Below are positions 12,102 to 24,500 of a stretch of 64,000 nucleotides of DNA, in pieces. A program made the translations under genes and the position numbers. Under the pieces are notes generated by a model. The model had not been told where the DNA came from and did not search any database. It was given only the letters and a program-made list of their open reading frames with translations. The stretch's first letter is position 1; every line of letters starts with the position of its first letter. The stretch is from Cephalotus follicularis (Eukaryota > Streptophyta > Magnoliopsida > Oxalidales > Cephalotaceae), in contig BDDD01005068.1 of assembly GCA_001972305.1 (NCBI GenBank), forward strand, positions 1-64,000. Direction: 5' to 3'.

Positions 12102-14167
12102 TGACACGCCTGGACCCATCCCAGCTGGAATCCGTCGTGCCCACTACGAGGCCAAGCCTTCCATCAGAGACTCATCTCGTAGGTTCAGCAGATCAGGGTT
12201 TCAGAAATGCATTTTTAAAGAGACAAATTTCTTCAAAACATAAAGAAAACAGAAAAGTTTCTTGAAAAACCTAAAAATAATTCTAACTCTTAAAATTTTA
12301 CGAAAATCAGGCATGTAGTATTCATTTATCGGACTATGCCCCCTGTAAATAAAAACACAGTTTATAATAATGGGCTCAGCCCTCAGCAACCACACTCTTG
12401 AAAGAGGAAACAGTTTATAAAATGGGCTCATCCCTCAGTAGACCATACTCCTGAAGGAGGAAACAGTTTATAAAATGGACTCAGCCCTCAGCATACCACA
12501 ATTTAGATAGAAAACAAGTATGAGTTGGTCTCTGCCTCAATGATATAATCAAAACATAAATCAAAAACAGGACTCAACCCTTTTTAAACCAACCAACACA
12601 TATAAACATTTATCCAAAAACATAAGCAATGCAGAAAATTCAAATTCTAAAAACGTGAATCATATGTATGTGTTGACTCTGGTAGGCATGCCCTTGTGGT
12701 TTCACTGACTCCAGCTGACAGAGTTCAGCAGACTAACCTGTCAGAACTAAAAACATAAAACAGAGGAGGGGTTAGTCTGCAGGACTAGTGAGATGGAACA
12801 AAAAGACTCCGCAGAGTTTTGCTCGCAAATAAATATCTTTACAGAAAAGATATAACAAAAGTATAAAACTAAAATGGAATTTATAAACGGAACCAAAATA
12901 CAAAATTTGATTTGCAGCAAAGATATAAAACAAATTAAACAGAAGTAACTTCAAAACCCATTTATAAAACCAATGTTTCCAGAAATCAGCAGAAAACCAT
13001 ATCGTTTTTCTCAAATAGATTTAAATCCTCAGATTTTCAGATATATATAATAATTAACAGAGTTTTAAACAGAGTAAATATATAAAGATGTCATGGGTCT
13101 ACTAGGCAAGGTTGACGTCTTGGCCCCGTCGGGCAGAACGTCCAGCAGAAATGGTGGCAATGCACCGTCGTGTCAAAGATCAGCAGAAAGTCATACACCT
13201 GCAGAAAAAACCTCTCATGGGCATCAGATATGTAATAATACAATACCGAGATCACCATGCATCTAAACATATTTAATAGATTTCAGAATACAGAATCTTA
13301 GATTTCAGAATACAGAATCCTCAAAACATACTTTAAACACATTTAAACAGATACAAAATTCGTTCTCTCATCAAATACAGATATATCTGAAAATAGCGGC
13401 ATACTATGACTATCATCTTACGAGCGTTTAAAACATTAAAGAAAAGTTTCAGACATTAAAACATTAAAGGAAAGTTTCAATTTCAGAAACGGACCAAAAA
13501 CCAAGTTCATTCAGGTACATAATTAAATAAGTAAACACGCTTATACATTCATAACATTAAAAACATTTCAGAGTAAAAAGGGTTAAACAAATGCGTTCCA
13601 CTGACAGAACAGACGAGCAAGTTCCACGACTGGTCGCCTCCATGGCTGACCTCAAAGATGGGATCCTCTGCCAAGAGACAAACAGACAGACAGATATCAG
13701 ACTATCATAACTCAAACACGTACTAAGACGTGCAAAGCTTTATGCAATGAAATGCGTGTAGATGTCAGAAAACTATAACGACCTATGCGGTCAACAACAG
13801 CAGAAGTCTAATAGTTAAAACATCATTTAAATCTTTAATTATGCACACTTTCAAAATCATTGAAGTCCAAGTCCAAGTCCAAGTGGTTGTCCAGTATATC
13901 CAATTTCGAGTTGATTTCACAATTCAAGATCATATATATGTATAACAGAAACAGATACAGATACAGAAATACAGAATTCAACAGAAAACAGAGTAATAGA
14001 GAAAATTTCAAAGTTTACAGAAATTCGACAGAACGGAACACAGAGTCAGAATCTCAGAACGGATCACGCCTATGCAGAACACGAAGTCAGAAAGTTGGAC
14101 TCGTATGAACGCGCTGTCGAAGGCCGTCGGCGTGTGTCAGCCACGCGCGACGGTCGGACAATCGCAG
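12102..14167 (-). mobile_element. 5' LTR of the LARD, part 1 (interrupted by G3)
   Basis: It aligns with 7742-9900 and is then broken at the G3 target site cgcag (14163-14167). It resumes at 29172 with ggtcggatctggag, exactly the sequence that follows cgcag in the other LTR near 9900. Confidence 0.9.
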
Positions 14168-16511
14168 TGTCACACCCCGTATTTCCATTTACGTTAAGAC
14201 AAGAATATCAGGTGATATCAGAAATAAGCATAAGAATAATAATCCAACATTCTCATAACAAATCAAATACATAAGCGGAAGCAGTTAAAATTGGATTATA
14301 AACATAAGTCATCCGCTCGCATCCCATACTACCTGCGGGTACAATTTAACAATTATCCTCATACATAAGTAAATACAACAGTAGACGGAGTGTGATCCGT
14401 TCGATACAGTACAAGACATCATAACAAATAACAACCTTAAAATAGCAGGTAGAAGCTCTCCAAGCTTCAGCAGTAACTCCGATCTCTTCGCTTAATCTGA
14501 AATTGTAGGGGGGTAGCCGTTGTCCTCACTTGGCTAAGTAGGAAGATAATGCATGCTAAGAAATATATGAATGCAACATGTATGACAGTTTATATTTAAA
14601 GTAACATTTCAGTGTGCCAATATATAAGCAAACATGCCAAGTGGCCATAGACAATCCATATGCTAGAATACCGCACAAGGGTACAATCAATCAGTCCAGT
14701 GGTTTGTCCGAAGACCAGTATTGGGCTCAAGACGTCGCTAATCCCTAGCCTACGTCGAGCCACCTAGCTATCACCCCAACTCCACTGATGATAGAAGGTA
14801 AATAGTGCTGCAGCATTAGCGGGAAGTTAACAATCAAGCTCTGCATTGCAGGCAGTTTTGGTGTGTACTCTAGCCAACTCCTGGCACATAGGACCACCTC
14901 CGTTAGCCAGTGACATCTACCATCACTCGACTAATCGGCAATAAACATAGACAATCAATTCAATCAGTGCAATTCAATAATAATACTACATATATAAATA
15001 ATATGCAATATTAAAGTGTTTTCTTTAGAAACATATAACATTTCAGTATTCATACATCTCATAAGAGGAAAACGATATCAGTACAGCAGTGGTTTCCAAT
15101 TCGGAAACAAAACAGTAGGTGATATAATCAGTAGATCCTTGTAAATAATAGTTTTCATTTGAAAGTGATGGTTAAGTCCTGAATTGTGCATATAGCACAT
15201 AGTTCGTTCGATCGTTGCAATATAAGTAGTAGCGGTGTTAAATAACACCAAAACAGTATATACAATATAATGGTAGCATATACATTTCAATAACAGTACA
15301 AGACAGTAGCAATTCAATCAATATTATGCATTTATACCCAGGACAGTCGACTGCTCTCAAGAACAGTCGGCTGCTTTGGTTGAGTAGTCGACTGCTTTGC
15401 CTTAGAAGTCAACTGGATAGGGTTGAGTAGTCGAATGTCATAAAGAACAGTCGACTGCTCCTGCCCAGAAATGCAGGCAGTAGCAGTTTGTATGAAATTC
15501 AATGTCCAATTCCACACATGCAATCAAACAGAAAATAACATACATGATATGCATAAAATATCTTCCATAACATATCACTACCCCTACCTCAAAAGCTTAT
15601 CCCAAGATCAATTGGAATGATCTTTCTCTTTGTGTTTCCAAGCTCTTCACCAAATAATCCTTTTAATTTCAGCAGGTTCAATCTATATCATGCAAGCATG
15701 TTGTTTAGTCATTAACCAGTAGGTTGTCTAGATTATCCAGCTACAATAGCTGTCCTAACAGTGATTCAACAATAGTTCATTAAGCTATTTAACTATCCTT
15801 TTTTAACTTCCCTTTGAACTGTATGCCAATCATCATTCAATTTCGGATTCCTTGATCTTAATGTGTTGACAGAAGGTATACATGTGCTTAGGGAAATCAG
15901 TAAGTTTATATCATTCTAACTAACAACAACAATAATCCAATTTAGAGGTTACCATCTCCATTTATACTTGAACCATTATTACTTTCAATTTCTATTCTAG
16001 AAGCTGTTGATTCCTAACCAGGTTAACAAAAGACATTAACATTCTCCTAGTTATACTATCATCATTTAACAGTACTACTTAAGCAGGGAGCTCGAATTGA
16101 ACTTACCAGGAGAAGTCTAAAGCTTCCAAGTCTTTGAGTTCCACTCCAAATCCTCAATGCAAGCTCCAATAATCCGAGCAACTCTCCTCAATTTTCAATG
16201 TTTCTAACACTCACTCACAGCTCATGCACAGCTGATATAGGCTCAGGGACCTTGAATTCTCCAGAGTCCTTTAACTCAGCTTCCTCTCATTTCTTCTCTC
16301 TCTCACATGTACTCCTCTTTCTCACCTTTCTCTCTTTTGTTTTTGCAGGTTACAGGTCTGTCACTTCCAGGTCAAATAGAGGGCATTCAAGCACTCTAAT
16401 TTGCACGCTCTGGCAGCTCCTGTCACGCATGACACCTGCCCTCCACTCATTCCCTTTCGTTTCAGTCACACAGGCATGCACAGACACCTGTTCTGTACCG
16501 ATCCAGTCGAC
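14168..16511 (-). mobile_element. 3' LTR of G3, larger part
   Basis: It begins (on +) TGTCACACCCCGTATTTCC and continues to the G4 target site tcgac at 16507-16511. The remainder is at 21210-21500. Conserved sub-blocks shared with other families here include gtaggggggtagccgttg/cctcacttggctaag (14507-14549), accgcacaagggtac and the small hairpin gccaactcctggc. Confidence 0.95.
15354..15460. repeat. CAGTCGACTG motif array B in the G3 3' LTR
   Basis: Palindromic cagtcgactg and one-base variants (cagtcggctg, agtagtcgactg, agtcaactgg, agtcgaatgt) recur every 20-40 bp. The right LTR keeps the same array at 27708-27824. Confidence 0.9.
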
Positions 16512-18058
16512 TGTAACACCCCCGATTCGGAGGGAGTCGTTACAGTTCCTAATCCGAGACTAAGCATAACCTATCATATAACATGGCTCGACTTTATTCT
16601 TTTTATCGAAATATTAACTCATCTTTTATTCAAACTGCGTGATGGTCTAAACATAACATTCATAATCTAAGACATAATCTGAAACTTTATTCATAATCCG
16701 AAATCATAAACAAAAGCTGAAACATAATCCAAAGTCATTAACTTAAAGGCATAATATTACTCAAATAGGGGTTCTAGCATCACCTTAAATAACTAAGTAT
16801 AAACGAGTCCATCTCCTAAGTGATCCTTATCATAGGTGACATCTCGCTCATCACAGATTGCCCGGATGCTATCCCAGAATACCTGCCGCATAGAAACAAA
16901 AACGCGGCTGAGCAAACCTCAGTACAGATATAGAATCATAAAACATAAAACGATAGTTAAAAAGATAGAAAATACCTGAATCTTGAAATATCATATGACA
17001 CATGTATAATTATAAACAGTTCTATCGATTCAAAACCAATATCCAAATTTCAAAACGTTAACAAATTTCAAAAACGATATCTGAAAGCAAAATATGATTT
17101 TCAAAGCATAATCCAAGTTTCAATGCAAATCAAAATCCCAAAACGATATTCAAAAATGATACTCAAAATCTCTTTAACGTTGTTCGAGTTAAAAAGGGTT
17201 TCAAAACAAAACATATCTGATTCCGATATCTCATAAAAGAGATCCAAAACATATAACAGAGACTTATCCGATTCTGAAATCTCATAATAGAGATCCAAAG
17301 TACATATAATAAGTGCAAGGGGTTTGCAAGGCCCACATGCTCCGACGGAAGGACGTGTACGGCACTACACAATCAATCCCCAAAATCAGAATCCATAACA
17401 TATCCTAAGATCGATCCATACGCCTCTATCACATAGCGGATCCATAAGTCCACCTCATGGGACTTATTCAAAACATAGAGAGACGCCGTAGACTAATCAC
17501 ACCGCTACGGAAGTTTCATGTCCCCGTGCTAGGCCTACGACATGCCTATGGTACACCCCATAGGTGGGAAATATCTCTGTATATCCATATCCAAAGTAAA
17601 CATATTTCCTAATGTGAAAGTCATGTTCGTTTAACACACTTCGATAGTGGAAGTCATGTTCCTTATCAAATCCAAAATCCGTATACTTTCGAATGTGAAA
17701 GTCATACTTAGTTTATAAAAACCGGTGATATTAAACTTTAGTAGTAAAACAAATTTTATAAAACATCCGAGGTTGTATAACATTTCACAAACATTCAGAG
17801 CCAAAACATAGAGTCAGAAAATATTTATTTTCACAAAAATATCCTACCGACTTTATTTCAAAAACCAATTTTGATCACTTAAAAATACCAACAACAATTA
17901 TTATTATCTTTAATTACATTTTATCAATTATCCAAAAGGCAACATAATTGGTATTATAAGGCCCAAATAAAATTTAAAATAGACCAACATAATAACAAAA
18001 CAAAATCAAATCAAATAAAAATCCGAAAATTATGCACGTGAACGAACGGGGTATTACA
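16512..18058 (-). mobile_element. 3' LTR of G4
   Basis: On + it runs from TGTAACACCCCCGATTCGG to GGGGTATTACA. The polypurine tract follows. No GTCGAC array was seen. The block at about 17500-17570 corresponds to part of the G1 LTR. Confidence 0.95.
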
Positions 18059-18230
18059 TCCTTCCCCCCTTAAAAAGATTTCGTCCTGAAATCTTAACAT
18101 CTATCAATCCGAAACAAATAACAGGAAAGACACACCAACATAAAATCAAACAAAAATATGCACACGAAAATCGGGGTATTACATCCTTCCCCCTTTAAAA
18201 GATTTCGTCCCAAAATCTTATCATAAACCA
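18059..18230 (-). repeat. Duplicated LTR start plus polypurine tract in G4
   Basis: The junction ggggtattacatccttcccc occurs at about 18048-18067 and again at about 18173-18192, each followed by an aaaagatttcgtcc-like phrase. Between the two copies is sequence resembling the first 60 bp of the LTR (element sense). G4 therefore has two polypurine tracts in tandem, each followed by an LTR-like start; only the outer one carries a whole LTR. Confidence 0.75.
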
Positions 18231-18417
18231 ATCCGAATCATTAACAGAAGAACAATTCAATATGCATAACCAATTAACACAGTTATCACATAATAAGTTG
18301 ACTTATCAATCAAAACAAACTCTTCACGTTTACCAAACAAAACAAAACCAAAACAATACCTGGAGTGTTCCCAGCCTGATGCGTCGTTAAGGCAAAAACT
18401 CTACCTCCTATGTTGCG

Positions 18418-19485
18418 CTATCCCGCATTATTATCATCTCCTCCTTTATTTCTAGTACGAGGATTCGGGCAATCCTTGAAGACATGACCCTTTTGTCCAC
18501 AAGAAAAGCAAGCCCCGGTGGCCTTGTAACATGTCCCAACAGGATGTCGCCTCCCACATGTCTCGCACAAAGCAATCTGAACATTGGGGTTATCCCTATC
18601 CTTATTCTGATTATGATCCTTTTTATGTTGTTTACTTTCACCTTGTTGTCCAAAATACTCCCCATGAGATTCACTCCTATTCCGTTTCTTTTCTTTTTCT
18701 TGCCGAGCTTCCTGGAAATCCAACCTTTCCAATTCAATATTCTTCGCAGCGTTTGCTACTTCCGCCACGTCAGCAAACCTGGAGTTTATTAATTTCCCCC
18801 TAAGTTGGTACTTCAGTTTCCATTTGAACTTCTCAGCTTGCTCAAATGCCGATCCCGCCGCGGCTCCAGCAAAACCCGCTAACCTAGTGAATCGGGCCAA
18901 AAACTTGGTGACTGATTCACCATCTTTCTGCCTAGTGTTAACAAACTCCCTCGCATAAGCCTCCTTATCAGCAGTGGGGAAATACTGCTGATAGAAGATT
19001 TCACTGAACTCAACCCAAGTCAAGGTGTCAATGTAGTTTCCTCCTTTTGCTAACTTCATCGTTTGCCACCACTTTTGAGCTTCACCTTCCAACTTATATA
19101 CCGCTAACCTTACCTTTTGTTCATCCTCACATCCCAACACATTGAAGATTTTCTCCATATGCGCAATCCAATGCTCAGCCTCTACAGGGGTCAGGGCTGA
19201 ACTAAAAGACTGCGGCCTTTGCTTTTGGAACCGTTCAAGCCAGACATATGCAGGAGTGTCGAGCCGGTCCCCAATTTCCTTACCAGTATGAACATCAGCC
19301 GATGCATTCTCTGTCGTAACTTGCTCTTGGCGTCCTTGCCCTTGATTTTGCATAGTATGAATGAGTCAATCTATTTCTTGAGCAACTACCTGTCGCACCA
19401 ACTCTTCAACCGTAGGCTCACTTCGTACCTCTTCACAAGTCTCAGTCTGTTCGTTTCTTCGACGGGTATTCCTTGTTCGCACCAT
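18418..19485 (-). pseudogene. gag: G4 gag (one internal stop, truncated at the protease junction)
   Basis: The likely start is the ATG at 19485 (MVRTRNTRRRNEQ), 44 codons upstream of the next in-frame ATG. A single TGA at codon 40 separates them. From codon 45 there is an open frame of 311 codons. It holds a Gag core (WIAHMEKIFNVLG, then QKVRLAVYKLEGEAQKWW) and two zinc knuckles near the C-terminus (CETCGRRHPVGTC and CFSCGQKGHVFKDC). It stops at TAG where G1 has glutamine (DAGQRN). Sequence beyond the stop still resembles the G1 protease lead-in (GGRVFALTTH) and then ends. Gag would assemble particles; the enzymes must have come from elsewhere. Confidence 0.9.
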
Positions 19486-19643
19486 CTACGAAACATAAAT
19501 CTAAAACATAACACAAAAACAAAGAAACAAAGGTTGAAACAACAAACACGTCAGAGGAATCACAATGAAAGATCCTAACCCAAAGTCTACCCAATCTCAC
19601 AGGTCAAAACCTAGATAGGTCTCCTAAGGAAAGAAAAACCTAT

Positions 19644-19655
19644 TCTCTGATACCA
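19644..19655 (-). other. Primer-binding site of G4
   Basis: On the - strand TGGTATCAGAGA lies 4 bases after the LTR end. Confidence 0.9.
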
Positions 19656-19659
19656 TTTC

Positions 19660-21204
19660 TGTAACACCCCCGATTCGGAGGGAGTCATTACGGTTCCTAA
19701 TCCGAGACTAAGCATAACCTATCATATAACATGGCTCGACTTTATTCTTTTTATCAAAATATTAACTCATCTTTTATTCAAATTGCGTGATGGTCTAAAC
19801 ATAACATTTATAATCTAAGACATAGTCTGAAACTTTATTCATAATCCGAAATCTTTAACCAAAGCTGAAACATAATCCAAAGTCATAAACTAAAAGACAT
19901 AATATTACTCAAATAGGGGTTCTAACATGACCATAAAATAACTAAGCATAAATGAGTCCATCTCCTAAGTGATCCTTATCATAGGTGACATCTCGCTCAT
20001 CACACATTGCCCGGATGCTGTCCCAGAATACCTGCCGCATGGAAACAAAAACGCGGCTGAGCAAACCTCAGTACGGATATAGAATCATAAAACATAAAAC
20101 GATAGTTAAAAAGATAGAAAATACCTGAATCTTGAAATATCGTATGACACATGTATAATTATAAACAGTTCTATCGATTCAAAACCAATATCCGAATTTC
20201 AAAACGTTAACAAATTTCAAAAACGATATCTGAAAGCAAAATCTGATTTTCAAAGCATAATCCAAGTTTCAATGCAAATCAAAATCCCAAAACGATATTC
20301 AAAAACAATACCCAAAATCTCTTTAACGTTGTCCGAGTTAAAAAGGGTTTCAAAACAAAACATATCCGATTCTGATATCTCATAAAAGAGATCCAAAACA
20401 TATAACAGAAACTTATCCGATTCCGAAATCTTATAATAGAGATCCAAAGTACATATAATAAGTGCAAGGGGTTTGCAAGGCCCACATGCTCTGACGGAAG
20501 GACGTGTACGGCACAACACAATCAATCCCCAAAATCCGAATCCATAACATATCCTAGGATCGATCCATACGCCTCTATCACATAGCGGATCCATAAGTCC
20601 ACTTCATGGGACTTATTCAAAACATAGAGAGACGCCGTAGACTAATCACACCGCTACGGAAGTGTCATGTCCCCGTGCTAGGCCTACGACATGCCTATGG
20701 TACACCCCATAGGTGGGAAATATCTCTGTATATCCATATCCAAAGTAAACATTCCTAATGTGAAAGTCATGTTCGTTTAACACACTTCGATAGTGGAAGT
20801 CATGTTCCTTATCAAATCCAAAATCCGTATACTTTCGAATATGAAAGTCATACTTAGTTTATAAAAACCGGTGATATTAAACTTTAGTAGTAAAACAGAT
20901 TTTGTAAAACGTCCGAGGTTGTATAACATTTCACAAACATTCAGAGCCAAAACATAGAGTCAGAAAATATTTATTTTCACAAAAATATCCTACCGACTTT
21001 ATTTCAAAAACCAATTTTGATCACTTAAAAATACCAACAACAATTATTATTATCTTTAATTACATTTTATCAATTATCCAAAAGGCAACATAATTGGTAT
21101 TACAAGGCCCAAATAAAATTTAAAATAGACCAACATAATAACAAAACAAAATCAAATCAAATAAAAATCCAAAAATTATGCACGTGAACGAACGGGGTAT
21201 TACA
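19660..21204 (-). mobile_element. 5' LTR of G4
   Basis: It is 1545 bp, collinear with 16512-18058, from TGTAACACCCCCGATTCGG to GGGGTATTACA on +, and is followed by the tcgac duplication. Confidence 0.95.
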
Positions 21205-21500
21205 TCGACTGTCTTCAACTGGCTATCGACTGTCCACAACACGCATCAGGCAGTCGACTGCTCCCTTGTGACAGTCGGTTGTCCGTTCATAAACCAGGAA
21301 GTCGACTGCCCCCCTGTGGCAGTCGGTTATCGATGGCTGTTTTAGGGTTTCTTAGCTTGTTACTTCACCAATTGTACATCCATTCATCCCAAGCAATTAC
21401 CAATCACAATTTTTATAATGATTGGACATTAAATTCAAATGAGTGCACATTTTATTAATCGATATTACAATGTACATGAATTGAATTTGTGGTTATTACA
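21205..21500 (-). mobile_element. 3' LTR of G3, remainder, with motif array A
   Basis: After the duplicated tcgac, the G3 LTR continues to its end, GGTTATTACA. Positions 21205-21335 carry tatcgactgtcc, ggcagtcgactgctccc, acagtcggttg, aagtcgactgcccc and gcagtcggttatcg, that is five GTCGAC-type sites in 130 bp. They lie about 170-300 bp from the LTR 5' end (element sense). Confidence 0.9.
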
Positions 21501-21518
21501 TTCCCCCCTCCTTAAAGA
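21501..21518 (-). other. Polypurine tract of G3
   Basis: On + ttcccccctccttaaag abuts the LTR end; on the element strand this is an A/G-only run. Confidence 0.85.
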
Positions 21519-21546
21519 AAATTCGTCCTCGAATTTAGCCCTTACA

Positions 21547-24500
21547 TCACATTCCGAACAAGTGGGGAAAAGTCTCCCTCATTTCTTCCTCATGTTCCTA
21601 CGTAGCTTCCTCCGCTCCGTGAAAACGCCACAGCACTTTGACCATAGGGATGGTCTTGTTCCTCAGAACCTTTTCCATTCGATCCACATTCCTCGTCGGC
21701 CTTTCTTCATAAGTCAATCTAGGGCTAATGAATCCCGGGTCGTAGCTCAAAATGTGTGATGGGTCGGGTACGTATTTCTGTAACATGGAAACATGAAATA
21801 CGTTATGCACGTCCGACAAGCTAGGTGCTAGTGCAATCTGATATGCTACCTCGCCCACTCTCTCCAGTATCTCGTAAGGTCCAATATACCTTGGAGCTAA
21901 CTTCCCTTTGAGGCCAAAACGGTGTATCCCCTTCGAAGGCGAGATCTTCAGGAAAACATGATCCCCCTTCTCAAACTCTAGCTTCCTTCTCTTGATATCG
22001 GGGTAACTCTTCTGTCGACTCTGTGGAGCTAGCAGTCTCTTCTTGATCATTTCCACTTTATCAGTGGTTTCTTGTACCAAGTCCGGTCCAAGCACTTGTC
22101 TCTCACCTACTTCGTCCTAGCAAATAGGTGATCTGCATTTTCTCCCGTAAAAATCTTCATAGGGAGCCATTCCAATGCTGGTGTGAAAATTTTTGTTGTA
22201 GGAGAACTCAATCAATGCCAGATGATCCTCCCAACTCCCAGCAAAATCAATCATACAAGCCCGTAACATATCCTCCAGAGTCTGGATAGCACGCTCGGAC
22301 TGTCCATCAGTCTGTGGGTGAAATGCAGTGCTAAAGTTCAAGGTTGTTCCCATTGAAGATTGGAACTTCTTCCAGAACCTTGAAGTAAATCTAGCATCTC
22401 GGTCGCAGACAATACTGACCGGCACCCCATGCAATCTCATTATCTCCCGGATCTACAATCGAGCAAGCTTCTCGATAGAATAGGTCATGTTCATCGGAAG
22501 AAAGTGAGCATACTTGGTAAGTCTGTCCACTACTACCCACACTGCCTCATGCTGATTTCATGACCTCGGTAATCCTGACACGAAGTCCATGGTCACATGC
22601 TCCCATTTCCATTCAACCACTGGTAGCGATTGTAGCAGTCCCGCAGGTTTCTGATGTTCAGCCTTCACTCTTTGACAGGTCAAACATCTTGCTACATACT
22701 CAGCAATTTCTCTTTTCATACCACTCCACCAGTAGTTCTTTTTCAGGTAGTGCCACATCTTGGAACTTCTTGGGTGAACATTGTATCTCGATTTGTGAGC
22801 TTGTTGTAGTAGCTCATTCTTGATGCTCTCGTCTTTCGGAACACATATCCTCCCTCAGAACCTCAATATTCCATTAGTATGAATGGAGAACTCAGAATCA
22901 GCGTCTAGGTTCTCGCGAATACTCCACAATTCAGAGTCACTATACTGAACAGTCAGGATACGCTCCAGAAGTTCTGGTTGTGCTCTCATACTTGCCACAA
23001 TAACTCCTCGGGCAACCATGAACGGATTCCATCTCTGAAATTTGTCCACTAGCTTCCACTGTGAAACCATTCCTCCAGCAATCATTGCCTTGTGACTCAG
23101 CGCATCAGCCACTACATTCTCCTTTTCCGGGTGGTATTGAATATTACAGTTGTAGTCATTGAAGAATTCCACCCATCGCCTCTGTCTCATGTTGAGCTCC
23201 TTCTGGGAAAAAAAATATTTCAAACTCTTATGGTCAGGAAAGATCTCAAACTGATCTCCATAGAGGTAGTGCCTCCATTTCTGCAAAGGAAACAATATGG
23301 CTGCCAACTCAAGATCGTGTATGGGATAATTTTCCTCGTACGGCTTTAACTTCCTTGATGCGTATGCAATCACCCTACCATGTTGCATAAGGACGCATAC
23401 CAATCCTTTCCCAGAAGCATCAGTATAAACAGTAAAACCCTCATTACCCTCAGGTAATGCCAACACTGGAGCCGAAATCAACCGACTCTTCAACTCTTGG
23501 AAACTTGCCCCACAAGAATCATCCCATACAAAACTGGACTTCTTCTGAGTCAACTGTGTCAGAGGTGTAGCAAGTTTCGAAAATCCCTTGATGAACCTTC
23601 GGTAGTAGCCAGCCAATCCCAAGAAACTACGAACCTCCGTAACGTTCCTCGGTTGGGGCCAATCAACAATTCTCTCAATATTCAAAGGATCCACTGACAA
23701 TCCTTCACTCAACACAATGTGACCTAGGAACGTCACATGATCCAGCCAAAACTCACACTTGCTGTATTTGGCGTATAGTTGTTCCTTCTGTAGTGTCTGC
23801 AGTACAATTCTCAAATGCTGCATGTGTTCCTCGATGCTCTTTGAGTAGATCAGGATGTCATCTAGGAATATAATGACAAACTGGTCAAGATAAGGTTGGA
23901 ACACTCTGTCCATCAGACACATAAAGGCTGGAGGTGCATTTGTCAAACCAAACGGTAGTATCAGAAACTCGTAGTTCCCATATCTGGTTCGAAATGCAGT
24001 CTTCTCCACATCACCTTCTCAGATCCTCAACTGATGATAGCATGTTCTTAGGTCAAGCTTGGAGAATACAGTTGAGCCTTGCAATTGATCGAACAATTCC
24101 TCAATATGTGGTAGAGGATACTTGTTCTTTACCGTCACTTGATTCAGCAGCCTGTAATCAATGCATAGCCGTATCGATCCATCCTTCTTTTTCACAAATA
24201 GAACCGGTGCTCCCCACGGTGATACACTCAGTCTGATAAAGCCCTTGTCAAGATAATCCTATAGTTGAACTTTCAACTCCTTCAGTTCAGCAGGAGCCAT
24301 TCGGTACGGTGCTCTGGATATAGGAGCAGTTCCAGGTAATAACTCGATACTGAACTCTATATCCCTCTCCGGTGGCAACGAAGTGAGTTCATCTGGAAAC
24401 ACATCAGGAAATTCACATACACTAGGCACTTGTTCAATACCAGGCGTACCTTTCATATGATCAATCACATACGCCAGATAGCCTTCACATCCTTGCCTGA

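Larger units (their letters stand above)
16512..21204 (-). mobile_element. Non-autonomous gypsy element G4 (gag only)
   Basis: Its LTRs are 1547 bp and 1545 bp, flanked by a perfect duplication tcgac (16507-16511 and 21205-21209). The interior is 1.6 kb and encodes only Gag plus the first residues of the protease region, so protease, RT, RNase H and integrase have been deleted. By eye the first 430 bp of the two LTRs differ at roughly 20 positions. It landed inside a GTCGAC motif of the G3 LTR. Gag similarity and LTR blocks link it to the G1 family. Confidence 0.95.

Noticed and set aside
15354..15460. Regularly spaced short repeats resembling a CRISPR array
   Set aside because: Repeats are only about 10 bp, spacing is irregular, they sit inside plant LTRs and recur in both LTR copies; no cas genes.
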